A DNA stretch of 64,000 bases, taken from positions 157,725,592-157,789,591 of the forward strand of contig NC_134832.1 in the NCBI RefSeq assembly GCF_004210375.1. The letters run 5' to 3'. Every line of letters begins with the position of its first letter. The first letter of the stretch is position 1. The notes beneath the pieces were generated by a model that was given only the letters and a program-made list of their open reading frames with translations, ran no database searches and was not told the origin of the DNA. The stretch comes from Tachypleus tridentatus. Taxonomy: Eukaryota; Arthropoda; Merostomata; Xiphosura; Limulidae. Below, in pieces: positions 21,451 through 32,100 of this stretch. A program made the position numbers and the translations under genes.

Positions 21451-23478
21451 TATTTATCAACTGACATTTTCTGATCAAGCAGTTGATCAATAAAATAGAA
21501 GCTCCCTCTTTTGCAGTTATTAGATTTGTCCAATATTCCTGACAATTCTCTTAAAAATAGTGAAATTAATATTTAATCAAATATGAAAATTATTAGAAAT
21601 AACCACTTTATAATGAAGCATCTGATTTTCTGAATCTATCCTCCTATGTTTAATAGCACGATGGCAGTTTTTGGTAGTTAAAATATTAGAATTATTCTGC
21701 ACTATGTATCAGTACTGCTATTAGTTGAAAATTGTTTTCCAGAAAAATGTAGCTCATGAGAGAGTAAAAATCTGAAGTTTTCCTGATTGTGGATATTCTA
21801 CATCGGATTTAAAAGGACGGTTTAGTTTTAACATTTATTTCTTAAACTAATAAAATATTCGTTTTATCGTGTGATGAATTGTATTAAGTTTTTGTCCGAC
21901 ATTTTCTGTCAGGACGAATTAATTAAGATCAAACAACCACGAAATTAAAATATCTTCGACTCCAGCCACTAGAGCAACAACAAAGTTATAGGCAGAGCAC
22001 GTGTATTGAATTTGATGATAGTAAAACTGATGATAAGAAAATTCTAGTTGATTATTAACTTACACTCCAAGAATGTTGCTCAGTTGTAAAACAGATTGAA
22101 AGCATAGTTGCCTGTTTACATTTTGATCGACTTTTAAGATGCGCCAAATCAACAATAATCTAACGGAAACTTTGATTTTGAAAACACGACCTACTAATGG
22201 AAGACTGGCGTCCTTTTCAAAAAACAAAACATGTCTCCATGTTATTAGATGTTGGAGGAAGAAGTCTTAGAGAACCTGACCCTCCAGGGTATGTACCCAA
22301 ACACCGACGACATTCATTCATTCATTATCAGATGATGGAAAGAGTCTTGTTCCTTATGCAGAGGACACGCTATACATGCGCGTGAAACACGTGAACTAGT
22401 TAACTATGGTCGACAGACAGTTAAGCTATCTTTATTTAGAGTTCTAGCACATCTGATAGACACAAAGTAAAAATATATTTCAACTTTTAGTTTATTGATC
22501 TCAAGCATAAACTGTAACAATCAGTGTGACGCAACCTCTAACAGCTACACGTCACTCTGAAAGATGACACATGTCAATAATACTTTAATAACCAAAAATG
22601 GTGCATGTAAATTATATCTTAACAGTGTTACACGTTAATCACTGAGTACCATTTGAAAACGATAAATATAAACTGTAGGATAAGAACAGAATATGTCATA
22701 GGCATATCACAACAATTCTACTGAAAATGTTGTATAATTAATACGTAATCCAACATGTAGACAAAGCACAAGAAAATTATCAATGTGTAATAACTGAAGA
22801 ATCAATACGTGGCTTAAGCGAAGTAATCAACTATGTCAAACACATTAAACGTAGAAATTGAAGAAGTTCATGTAGATCATACATTTCAGTAAAAAATGTT
22901 GCATGTAAATCTCAGTGTAACAACTGTGAATTGCTGGACTATATTATGACAGTAAATATACTTAGAGCTATATTACAAACAATATAAACAAACACAATTA
23001 TTACCGAAATGAGCATTTAATGTGTAAAAGCTGTTACATTTAAATGGGCGAAAAATGTGTATACAAACATTTCGTTACTTTTGATTTAATATTATAAACA
23101 AGTTTTAACATTATATATTGTAATAAGTAAATGCTGCAAAAAAGGAAATAATAAAACACATGAAAAAAAACGCTTGTGAATTGTTGAACTTAAGCCACAG
23201 TCTCTTATATTTCAATAATAGTTATGAATGTTCCGATAATATGTTAAGACTAAGTTTTCAGAGTTTATATTTAATTTGCTTGTACATAAATGTAAATAGC
23301 TAAATTACTATGTAAGTTTCTGCTAAACCAATAATATCAATGATGGTGAATTTAAAAATTATGTGTAATTTTGTGAGTATCAATCCCATTAGTGTAACTG
23401 TATAGTGCGGAGATAAAAGCCATCTTGATTTCTCTTAACTCTAGAGTGAACATATTAACAATGGCTGTTTTATAAATT
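21451..23478. other. Intergenic or 3' flank of the minus-strand gene
   Basis: No repeats recognised. A 62-codon plus-strand frame at 22197-22385 has a mixed, protein-like composition but no initiating or splice context that I trust. Confidence 0.35.
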
Positions 23479-23484
23479 CGTTTA
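23479..23484 (-). promoter_or_regulatory. Candidate polyadenylation signal AATAAA
   Basis: AATAAA on the minus strand about 31 bases after the TGA of the exon at 23515-23724. This spacing fits a very short 3' UTR. Confidence 0.35.
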
Positions 23485-23514
23485 TTAATTCTATTTCTCA
23501 GTTTTGAAGAAAAA

Positions 23515-23724
23515 TCAGGTTTGTTTCCGAACTTTTCCAATGATAAACGTATCTTGGCTGTCAGAATTTTCAATGAGAATAACAACCTTTTTTTTTCGAT
23601 GTCCTTGTTTACTATTTGGTTTAACGATAATAAGTTCATCGTAATTGTTCACATTTCTAGGAAACAGAGGTCGCTGGATATATTCTTTAATAGCTTTTCC
23701 TTGTTTTGACGCTGGTGTTTCTCT
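23515..23724 (-). CDS. Candidate terminal exon, basic cytoplasmic tail
   Basis: A 70-codon stretch (stop included) opens exactly at a strong acceptor, TTCTACATCTTCAG, and closes with TGA at 23515-23517. It reads RETPASKQGKAIKEYIQRPL, continues with FPRNVNNYDELIIVKPNSKQ, a KKK run and IENSDSQDTF. This is a mixed composition unlike the AT-driven noise around it. It sits on the same strand as, and 2.2 kb downstream of, the tail exon at 25902-26223. It would follow that exon if that one used an internal donor at 26009 (AAA|GTAACC), which gives phase 0 on both sides. The other possibility is the last exon of a separate gene. No family recognised. The exon is too short and start-less to be seen as a conventional ORF. 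Confidence 0.45.
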   Translation of the reverse strand, partial: RETPASKQGKAIKEYIQRPLFPRNVNNYDELIIVKPNSKQGHRKKKVVILIENSDSQDTFIIGKVRKQT

Positions 23725-24004
23725 CTGAAGATGTAGAATATAGTCATGTTTAGTGGTGCAACACTCAAAATTTGAGCAATAATTTTACTATAACATGTAT
23801 AAAACCAAATAAATGTTTCTATAAAAACTATAAATTATGAAATTGGTTTCAGTTATCTCATAAATGTTTTCTGGAAACTAGGAAAACTATTTCACACATT
23901 GTTTCACGCAGTGAATAAAGAATGATATACAGCAGATAATAACTTAAATACTGTTTTCCATTTATATTTTACACGTTCACAAAGGATAACTAGATTGTTT
24001 ATAT

Positions 24005-25005
24005 CATTGTCTAGACAAGATGAAAGTACGGTAACAATTAAATGTCAAGTGTTCTACTCAATTTATTGTTATATAACTAGACAAGATAAAAGTACGTTTA
24101 TAATTAAATGTTAAGTGTTCTACTCAATTTATTGTTATATAACAAGACAAGATGAAAGTATGTTTATAATTAATTGTCAAGTGTTCTACTCAGTTTATTG
24201 TTATATAACTAGACAAGATGAAAGTACGTTTATAATTAAATGTTAAGTGTTCTACTCAATTTATTGTTATATAACAAGACAAGATGAAAGTATGTTTATA
24301 ATTAATTGTCAAGTGTTCTACTCAGTTTATTGTTATATAACTAGACAAGATGAAAGTACGTTTATAATTAAATGTTAAGTGTTCTACTCAATTTATTGTT
24401 ATATAACTAGACAAGATGAAAGTACGGTAACAATTAAATGTCAAGTGTTCTACTCAATTTATTGTTATATAACAAGACAAGATGAAAGTACGGTAACAAT
24501 TAAATGTCAAGTGTTCTACTCAATTTATTGTTATATAACAAGACAAGATGAAAGTACGTTTATAATTAATTGTCAAGTGTTCTACTCAGTTTATTGTTAT
24601 ATAACTAGACAAGATGAAAGTACGTTTATAATTAAATGTTAAGTGTTCTACTCAATTTATTGTTATATAACTAGACAAGATGAAAGTACTGTTATAATTA
24701 ATTGTCAAGTGTTCTACTCAGTTTATTGTTATATAACTAGACAAGATGAAAGTACGTTTATAATTAAATGTTAAGTGTTCTACTCAGTTTATTGTTATAT
24801 AACTAGACAAGATGAAAGTACGTTTATAATTAAATGTTAAGTGTTCTACTCAATTTATTGTTATATAACTAGACAAGATGAAAGTACTGTTATAATTAAA
24901 TGTCAAGTGTTCTACTCAATTTATTGTTATATAACTAGACAAGATGAAAGTACGTTTATAATTAAATGTTAAGTGTTCTACTCAATTTGTTGTTATATAA
25001 ATTAA
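24005..25005. repeat. Minisatellite, 66-bp unit
   Basis: About 15 copies of a 66-bp unit marked by GTGTTCTACTCAATTTATTG, TTATATAACTAGACAAGATG and AAAGTACG. Two main unit types alternate (GTTTATAATTAAATGTTAA versus GTAACAATTAAATGTCAA). Since 66 is divisible by 3, units lacking the in-frame TAA fuse into an 87-codon frame (24379-24642), which I reject as a gene. If the 23.7 kb exon belongs to the membrane-protein gene, this array is intronic. Confidence 0.95.
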
Positions 25006-25901
25006 ACATGAAAAGTTATGTGATCTGAACTTCAAACGACTGGTTATTTACCTTATGTTACAGAGAGAAACAGTTTTCAAACTGTCTTATTTTTTTGCAA
25101 CTTTGGAATAAATCACGCACCTTATAGCGTTTTAAAACAATCAATAATCTTAATAAAGTCCAAAAGAAGAGAACTGGATATTTCACTAAATGTCTTTCAG
25201 ACCAATGAAAGTTGACTGACTATAAAAAACAAAAACTGTTGTAAAATGTCTGAAAGCGTCATCAACAAGATATAGTTGAACCACTTACAACAAAATGGCA
25301 CAAATACACTGGTACTTGGCTAAGAAGGTCCCAATCCACCTTTAAAGCAGGTTGCCGTTATATACCGATTATGTGTAACCTGATAATATCTGAATCAGAT
25401 GTTCAAAGCTCCAACATGACGTCATTTCATTGTACATGCAGTTAAAAAACGAAATAAAGTGAGCAATATGAGCGGAAGTGATATATTATGGTGCCACTAA
25501 TGTACAAAATAATTCGCTTTTATTATCAGTAGTGGTAGTATGTATGTGAATGAAAAATTACGAAAGGGCATTCTGATCTTTATGTTTTCCAGATGTTATT
25601 AATGCTATGGACAACAGTAAAGGTAATGCGAACTTCTTACACAATCATACATTGTTATGATTGGCTCTGGCTTCAGTTTAATGGATGGTAATTGTCTTCC
25701 AACATGTACTAAGATTGAAGAAGAGGTGATTCATCAGTTTAACTAGCATATAGACTTATTAGACCTCAATGGTATCAAACATGTATAAGTCTATTTTGGA
25801 GAAAAAAAATTGCACGCATTCAAACGACTCTGAACATTAAAGATTCTCTGAACGCATCTTTTTTTTTAACTGTAAAAATGTAAATTTACTTGCATCAAAT
25901 A
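25006..25901. other. 3' flank or intron, nothing recognised
   Basis: Contains a minus-strand AATAAA at about 25516-25521, some 380 bases after the TAA at 25902. It could serve as an alternative polyA site if the exon at 25902-26223 is terminal. Confidence 0.3.
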
Positions 25902-26223
25902 TTAATTATAACGTAAGATGAATAAGAACTTAATTGAATTTCGAACCAAAGTATTCCTTTCTCCTAGGTCGTTTTCATATATCGTCTCCAGGGTTGTTCG
26001 TTTGGTTACTTTTTGCTTTCTTAGTATATTAGTTTTTGTCTTCTTAACATTCTTTGCAGAGACCTTCTTCTCACATTCAGGGATCAGTGGCATAGCCTCC
26101 AATATATCCAATTCATCAATGGTTATCTTTTCATCACCAGGCTGTTTGTGTTCGACACGGTTTTTCAAAACATTCCGTTCTTCCCGAGGTTTATATTTCC
26201 AGGCGTAGAAAAAACAAAGAACG
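25902..26223 (-). CDS. Exon: end of transmembrane helix and cytoplasmic tail
   Basis: Minus-strand exon starting after the acceptor ATGATCATGCAG at 26224-26225. Its first base (C) completes a codon begun with TG in the exon at 26348-26402. The reading starts VLCFFYAWKYKPREER: the end of a membrane helix, then a positive stop-transfer cluster. It continues as a charged tail with KITIDELDILEAMPLIPECE, then a lysine-rich stretch (KKVSAKNVKKTKTNILRKQK), and ends RNSIKFLFILRYN, TAA at 25902. Positively charged residues right after the helix predict that this side is cytoplasmic. An internal GT at 26008-26009 could instead splice to 23724. I recognise no signalling domain and do not name the family. 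Confidence 0.6.
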
Positions 26224-26347
26224 CTGCATGATCATTACAGAAAATAAATAAATAAGAATCACGTGTTTCAAGTCCATTAAAATACATATTATTATTAAAT
26301 AAGCTATGGATAATGCGTCACAGTTAAAACTTGCAGTCGTAACTTAC

Positions 26348-26402
26348 CACAAAGCAGTAAGACACATCAAAATGAGTGCTGTCCGCCAAGCACATCTTGG
26401 AA
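26348..26402 (-). CDS. 55-bp exon encoding most of a transmembrane helix
   Basis: A microexon-sized minus-strand exon. Acceptor AAAATCTACAG ends at 26403 and donor TTTGTG|GTAAGT lies at 26348/26347. It enters in phase 1 and leaves in phase 2. With A from the preceding exon and C from the following one, it reads IPRCAWRTALILMCLTALC, which continues as VLCFFYAW in the next exon. This is an uninterrupted hydrophobic helix of about 20 residues, followed by KYKPREER. Agreement of three independent phases plus a helix restored across the intron is the main evidence for this gene. A decayed copy lies at 18926-18982. Confidence 0.6.
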
Positions 26403-26850
26403 CTGTAGATTTTGAAGTCAAGTGAAGCGTAGCCTTCTGAACCACTTCAATTCGATCTTAAGACAAAGAGTCGTATTTAAAATCACTTTACGTACTCTAC
26501 CGATTACGTAAAACCGAAAAATAAAACTTTAAATGTAAGTTAACAATAATAGTAATGTGTATAATTCTTTAAGTTCAACAATAATCTTCATTAACATATT
26601 AAAAATTTCAATTAAATAAATATGATATTTCTTATATATTTTCATATTAAACATTGATAACAACCTTTACAATTTGAGAACTGTAAAATAGATTTTTTCT
26701 TTACACTTTAAACAGATAATTAGCAAAGAAAAATGACGCCTGTTATATTATTTGAGCTCCTTACTAGTAGACAAATAGTACAGTTGTGTAATAACAACAA
26801 CTATATAGTTATATAACGGGAAATCAATTAGGTTTTCCAACATATTTACA
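26348..26850. repeat. Copy 2 of the duplicated segment
   Basis: Matches 18926-19580 collinearly. It covers the transmembrane exon and about 450 bp of the adjoining intron. Copy 1 has an extra ~150 bp in the middle, or copy 2 a deletion. Confidence 0.7.
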
Positions 26851-27514
26851 TTGTGAGACGATATATCACGAAACCTGCTGACTTTCCATTCCAAACACAC
26901 GTGATCAGACGATATAAGAAAAATCTCGACATTTTCTTTACGATAATTGACATATTATACAACTCAGTATAACACAGCGAGTTAAATCAACTTCGATTCA
27001 TTAAAACTGTAAAGATGTATAACACAAATTAAACAAACTGTCTTTCCATTGACTACTTAATAAAGTCAGTTTGTTTAATGGGTATTCACTTACTGTGTTA
27101 AGTTTTATAATTAACTACTTCACTTATTATGGTGCATAATTATATTTTACTATCGAATCGTATCCACTGAATGGTAGTTTCTGCGTCTTTACAACACTAT
27201 TAAAAACAGTAATTTTTACAAATTTCTCTTTACTCTAAATTTCCCAGATAAAGAACGATACCATTTTGACCAGAAACACTGAACGTCGAACGTCACTACT
27301 GACTTTTTTCGTTTACTTGAACAATTCTTTCGTTTTATTCAGAACTTACGAGACGGTTCTTTCTAATCCATGTTATTATTACCTTATTTAAAACATTTGT
27401 TTTGTATTTAGACATATTACTTTATTTTAGTTATGTACATAAACTAAACATAGATTTAAGTTATGTTTTGGGACATTTTTTAGTAATAATGTAGTAATAA
27501 TGACACCGTTATAT
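26851..27514. other. Intron sequence of the minus-strand gene
   Basis: No repeats or further exons recognised between the GCC2-like exon and the transmembrane exon. Confidence 0.4.
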
Positions 27515-27612
27515 TTGTTTGTCAATTTCGCGGACAGCTGAACGAGGGCTTTCAGCGTTAGCCGTTCCTAATTTTGAAATGATATACTGGAGGTAAGACA
27601 GCTATTCAATAC
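27515..27612 (-). mobile_element. SINE-A tail fragment
   Basis: GTTTGTCAATTTCGCGGACA, CGAGGGCTTTCAGCGTTAGC and CGTTCCTAATTTTG match the tail of the minus-strand SINE-A. The head half is absent. Confidence 0.65.
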
Positions 27613-27813
27613 TATTTGTCGTAAATGTTTGAGCCCATCTTTAAAAACAAGTAGTAGGATTTCTCAGTAAAAGCAAAGCTTTTTAATGCATTAAAAACCA
27701 TGAAAGTTATGAAGAAGTATCGTATTATAACAATCTGCTTGAACAAAAATAAACATCTTTAAAACATTAAGGAAACAATAAAAGAAAACTTTAAAACCCT
27801 TTTGTTCCATTAC

Positions 27814-27972
27814 TTCTACAAAGATCTTTATTATCAGCTCCTTCATCAGTAATTTTATCTCCAGGACAAGCTACACAGGCGTCAGCAGCAAAAGATGCCA
27901 TATAAGTCCCTCCTGGACACGGCAGGCAGTGAGTTTGGAATCCATTGTCATAGTGACCAGGAGGACATGGAT
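27814..27972 (-). CDS. Exon: ephrin-receptor-like (GCC2/GCC3) Cys-rich module
   Basis: Minus-strand exon of exactly 53 codons, acceptor ACGCTTTTAG (ends 27973) and donor AGAA|GTAATG (27813). Both introns are phase 1, so the exon is a symmetric 1-1 module of the kind spread by exon shuffling in extracellular proteins. It encodes CPPGHYDNGFQTHCLPCPGG, then TYMASFAADACVACPGDKIT and ends near NKDLCR. The six cysteines follow the CPPG.Y...C.PCP.GTY...C..CP...T...C pattern of GCC2/GCC3 domains seen in SVEP1, SCUBE and ELAPOR proteins. The module is extracellular and sits about ten residues before the membrane helix, which does not fit ELAPOR, SVEP1 or SCUBE as I know them. The gene is therefore left unnamed. 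Confidence 0.75.
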
Positions 27973-28156
27973 CTAAAAGCGTTAAAAGTACAAAGCTAAA
28001 CATTTATTTACCCAGTGTTAATTTTTATTGTTCTAACAACGTCTTTAGTGTCAAAAAACGTATTTGTTTAACTAAAATTCCATATTTTTAAAAGTCTTTC
28101 ATCTATTTGTGTTTACTGTGAACAGTTTAAAATAATTGAGTGTCATATATACTTAC

Positions 28157-28174
28157 AACACCTGTTAACATCTC
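28157..28174 (-). CDS. Partial exon running into the gap
   Basis: A strong donor, GTGTT|GTAAGTATAT on the minus strand, lies 18 bp before the N-gap. Read in phase 1 it gives DVNRCY, and the next exon follows with PCPPG, so the joined text C-Y-P-C-P-P-G fits the start of a GCC2/GCC3 repeat. The intron would be 184 bp (27973-28156). The rest of the gene is presumably in or beyond the gap. Confidence 0.5.
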
Positions 28175-28674
28175 NNNNNNNNNNNNNNNNNNNNNNNNNN
28201 NNNNNNNNNNNNNNNNNNNNNNNNNNNNNNNNNNNNNNNNNNNNNNNNNNNNNNNNNNNNNNNNNNNNNNNNNNNNNNNNNNNNNNNNNNNNNNNNNNNN
28301 NNNNNNNNNNNNNNNNNNNNNNNNNNNNNNNNNNNNNNNNNNNNNNNNNNNNNNNNNNNNNNNNNNNNNNNNNNNNNNNNNNNNNNNNNNNNNNNNNNNN
28401 NNNNNNNNNNNNNNNNNNNNNNNNNNNNNNNNNNNNNNNNNNNNNNNNNNNNNNNNNNNNNNNNNNNNNNNNNNNNNNNNNNNNNNNNNNNNNNNNNNNN
28501 NNNNNNNNNNNNNNNNNNNNNNNNNNNNNNNNNNNNNNNNNNNNNNNNNNNNNNNNNNNNNNNNNNNNNNNNNNNNNNNNNNNNNNNNNNNNNNNNNNNN
28601 NNNNNNNNNNNNNNNNNNNNNNNNNNNNNNNNNNNNNNNNNNNNNNNNNNNNNNNNNNNNNNNNNNNNNNNNNN
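28175..28674. other. Assembly gap, 500 N
   Basis: A run of exactly 500 N, which suggests a conventional scaffold gap rather than a measured distance. It splits the upstream part of the minus-strand gene from the plus-strand region. Confidence 0.99.
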
Positions 28675-29070
28675 AAATGATTTGTTATGCAGTGTTACCT
28701 AAAACATTGTTTAGGACAAATTTGTGTCATAAAGATAAGTTTTTTTTTTTTTTTTTACTTTACAATGGTGTGTTTACACTTTATATTTTATAATGCATGC
28801 TTTTAAACCAATTGCAATGTTTATTTATTTATGAAAAGTGTATAACTACCTTTCAAGTTGTTTTAGAAATAAAATTATTGCTAAAAAATACAAGTTTAAA
28901 ATAATGCAACATTTTTTTAAAGGGTCTTATTTTTTTTAGGTAGGTCTTGTTCAGGCTTGTGAATGAAAAGGATTTGTACAATTTTAATAATATAATTTAC
29001 TAATTTTTTAAAATATTAATTTGACCTATCCATACTTTTAGTGTGAATTAATGTTCTTTACTCCCTTAAG

Positions 29071-29149
29071 GGTGAGAGAAGCAGACAAGAAGAAGTTGGT
29101 AGAAACTGCCCTAAAACAGCTCAGACAGTTAACATCAAACAGTGATTAG
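29071..29149 (+). CDS. Candidate exon, Lys/Leu-rich coil
   Basis: After TTCTTTACTCCCTTAAG the sequence reads VREADKKKLVETALKQLRQL then TSNSD and TAG at 29147-29149. The heptad-like spacing of Leu/Ala/Val and the charge suggest a short coiled coil, unlike the surrounding intronic sequence. It could be a terminal exon (AATAAA near 29335) or continue by a weak donor GTATAA at 29149. It is not phase-compatible with the exon at 35348, so it may belong to a different transcript. No family recognised. Confidence 0.35.
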
Positions 29150-32100
29150 TATAATTGTACTTAATTCTTCCCTTTGTTACATATTTTGGTTTCCTATAAT
29201 TACTGGCTTGATGGAAAGTATCCATTCAGTTTTTTGTGTGTTTAATGAATTAGTAAAATGTGACTGTTCAATGTCAAGAACATTGATATCAATTATTCTG
29301 AGAAGTGACTGAACCAGGCTTTCAGTTAACATTAATAAAATATAAAGATTCTCATCATTACCACAGTTTTGTTAAAAATGGATAGTTCTAGCAGCAGAGC
29401 TTACCATATTAATATTTGCCTTACAAGGAAATTAGGCCAAGAAGTGCACTTTCTACTTATTTCTAACAAAATATATTGACCAGTTTTTAATTGTTTGGCT
29501 ATATAGTTTTAAAATTTTGTGAGAGACAAAAACGTTTATAACACTAAATTATTAAAATTATTTGACCCATGTGTTGCTTTATTTCTCAGTTTTAAATCAC
29601 TTTTTGTTTAGCCCATTTATTGTGTTATAGAATAGGAAAGTGTGATTCTGAGGGAAGTTTGATATTATAATTAAATTGTAATCATAACACAAATAATAAA
29701 AAAAAGACATTAAACACGGGTCAGTGTTGTCTGGCAGATTTTAGTGTATTAGTCTATTAATAATTATACCTTGAGTGAAATTATAAGTAAAATATTACAA
29801 TATAAGACAAACACTGAAATATTTTCTAATATAAAAAAAATAAAATTCATAAGGTTTCTAACTGATTTAGAAATTTAGGGAAAAAAAACTTCATTATAGT
29901 ATGAATGTAGACATTTCAAGAAATCACTAGGTAAATTAACATGTTGCTATTGTGGTACATGTAATAGTTCTGTTCTAATTTTCCATTTGATTTAATAGCT
30001 AGCTCATAACTGTTTGGTCTCAAGGTAATATATAGATAGTAGAAAATGAACTTGAATCATCTTATAAACTGTTGTTGTGACACAACTGAATTCCTTGTGT
30101 TTTCTGAATATAACTTAACAACTAATTGTAAAGTTACATACAGATATTAGAATATAAACAAACCTTGTAGTATAATAAATAGCAGCTATGATAGATCTAA
30201 ACTGTCTTCTTTATGATTCAACACACTGATATAGTTGTGTTAAGAGAGTCATCTGTATAAACAATATCTGTAAAGATGTGTTTTCAAAACAAACACCAAG
30301 GGCTTTTATGAGATTTTTAGAATGGTACTTAATACAGTTTCTCAAGTGTGGTCCCAGTTATTACTGGAAGAAACATCATCATGTGGATGCAAAGTAAAAT
30401 TGCCAACCTGGTATGTGGTGAAGTAAAATGGTAAGCAGACAATACAGGAGAGAACAGTTAGTATTATGTACAGTAATTTAGGTATAGTTGACTGGTATGC
30501 TGTAACATAATGAAGGGTGCTAAGAATACATTGTGTTATAATAATCCATAAATGGTAAAATGATTGTTACTATACCACAACTGCTGCAACCTAATGGCAG
30601 ACACTAGAAAATCACAGTATTATGACAAGGGAAAAAAAAAAATGGTTATGTGCTAATATGGTAATACTCTAATATAGTGGGAGATGCTAAAAACAAACAA
30701 ACAGTACTACAACCATGAAAAAGTGGCTAAATGATTGTCACTGTGCTGTACCTTGATGTTGCTATAAGGTGACTGTTTTGTGGTGCTAAATAATTTGACA
30801 AAGTTGTTTACCAAACTAATGCAGAAGAGCATATGATGTTACTACTATAGAATAATTCAGTTTATTTGTTACATATACAAGACAAATATGTCTGTAGTAA
30901 TATTACAAAGTAGTATAATTTGTTTGTCATTGTATAAACAGACTTTTCATCCTCTACTTACATCAGACACTTAGAGCTGGCAGCTGGTTTTTACTCAATA
31001 TTAAACATATTTACGTGCTGCGTATCTGAAAGCCAGTGTTCAGTTTATTTTGAAATAAATCTCACATCTCATGCTTGTAAGAAATGTTTGGTAGGATAGT
31101 CTACAAATGGGAAAAGGACTTTTAAAGAATCTTAAAAATGGGAATAATGTTTGACATGTTTCTCTAATAATTTGACACTGAAAGAAGTTAGTTGTGCTTA
31201 ACTTTTATGAAACATTTAAAGTTGTGCATTTTACTTGTCATATAAGTATGCTACTGGTTGAATTGTAATTGACTAATTAGATAAAATAATTATTAGCTAT
31301 GTTGTAAAGTGCATTTTAGGCTCATAATGAATGATACATCATCAGGTTATTATGGGGTATAATTTTCAACAGTTTTTGTACTTTACATTAAATAAACCCC
31401 ACTATCTGGTAGATGGTGTAGTTAAATACTTTTCCTTTGCAAAGAGGTTTTAGTGGAATAGTCCATTGCAGTTAATAATAAGGTAATATAATTTACATTG
31501 TTTGTGTGAATAATACATACTTCATGAAAAATATGTTAAGATCCATTTTTTTTCATAATTACAGTCATTAAGTGTTGCTTTTTTTAATATCATTCATGCT
31601 TTTTCATTTATAAATTTGACTGCTCATGGGAGAGATGTAATTAAACATTAAGGGTTTTTTTTCTCTCTAGCACTATACTGTTTCTGCTTCTGTTTGTTTA
31701 ATTTGTTTGTTACATGAAATTCCAATTTTGAAGGTCCCAAACTTGTAGATGTTTACAGCACTAGAACTACTAGTAAACATTTGTTAATGAAGAAGAATTT
31801 TTGTAACATTACTCCTGTTACTGATTGTAAACAGAAGACTTAGTACTCCTGATTTACATATTAATTTATGTTAGTACAAGTATAGTACTATATCATGTTG
31901 TTGTTTTTTTAATTCATGGAATACCTATTGTGAATCATATTAGATACTCAAGAGATTCAGACAAATGAAAAGGTACAGAGCAATATAAAATTCTAACAAA
32001 AGATAGCCATGTTTAGATAGTGAGTAAAAAATTATCATGTTTTGTTTTTGTTATTTGTTGTGAAAAAAAGTCAGAGTGGCCTTTTAACTAATATAAAACA

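Noticed and set aside
22197-22385. 62-codon plus-strand frame
   Set aside because: Some protein-like composition, but no acceptor or donor in frame and no recognisable motif.
24379-24642. 87-codon plus-strand frame with 22-residue repeats
   Set aside because: Product of the 66-bp array units that happen to lack the in-frame TAA.
25918-26208. 96-codon plus-strand frame
   Set aside because: Antisense of the tail exon. Composition is phenylalanine/serine-rich, as expected for the complement of a Lys/Glu-rich exon.
28140-28793. 217-codon frame spanning the N-gap
   Set aside because: It exists only because N positions contain no stop codons.
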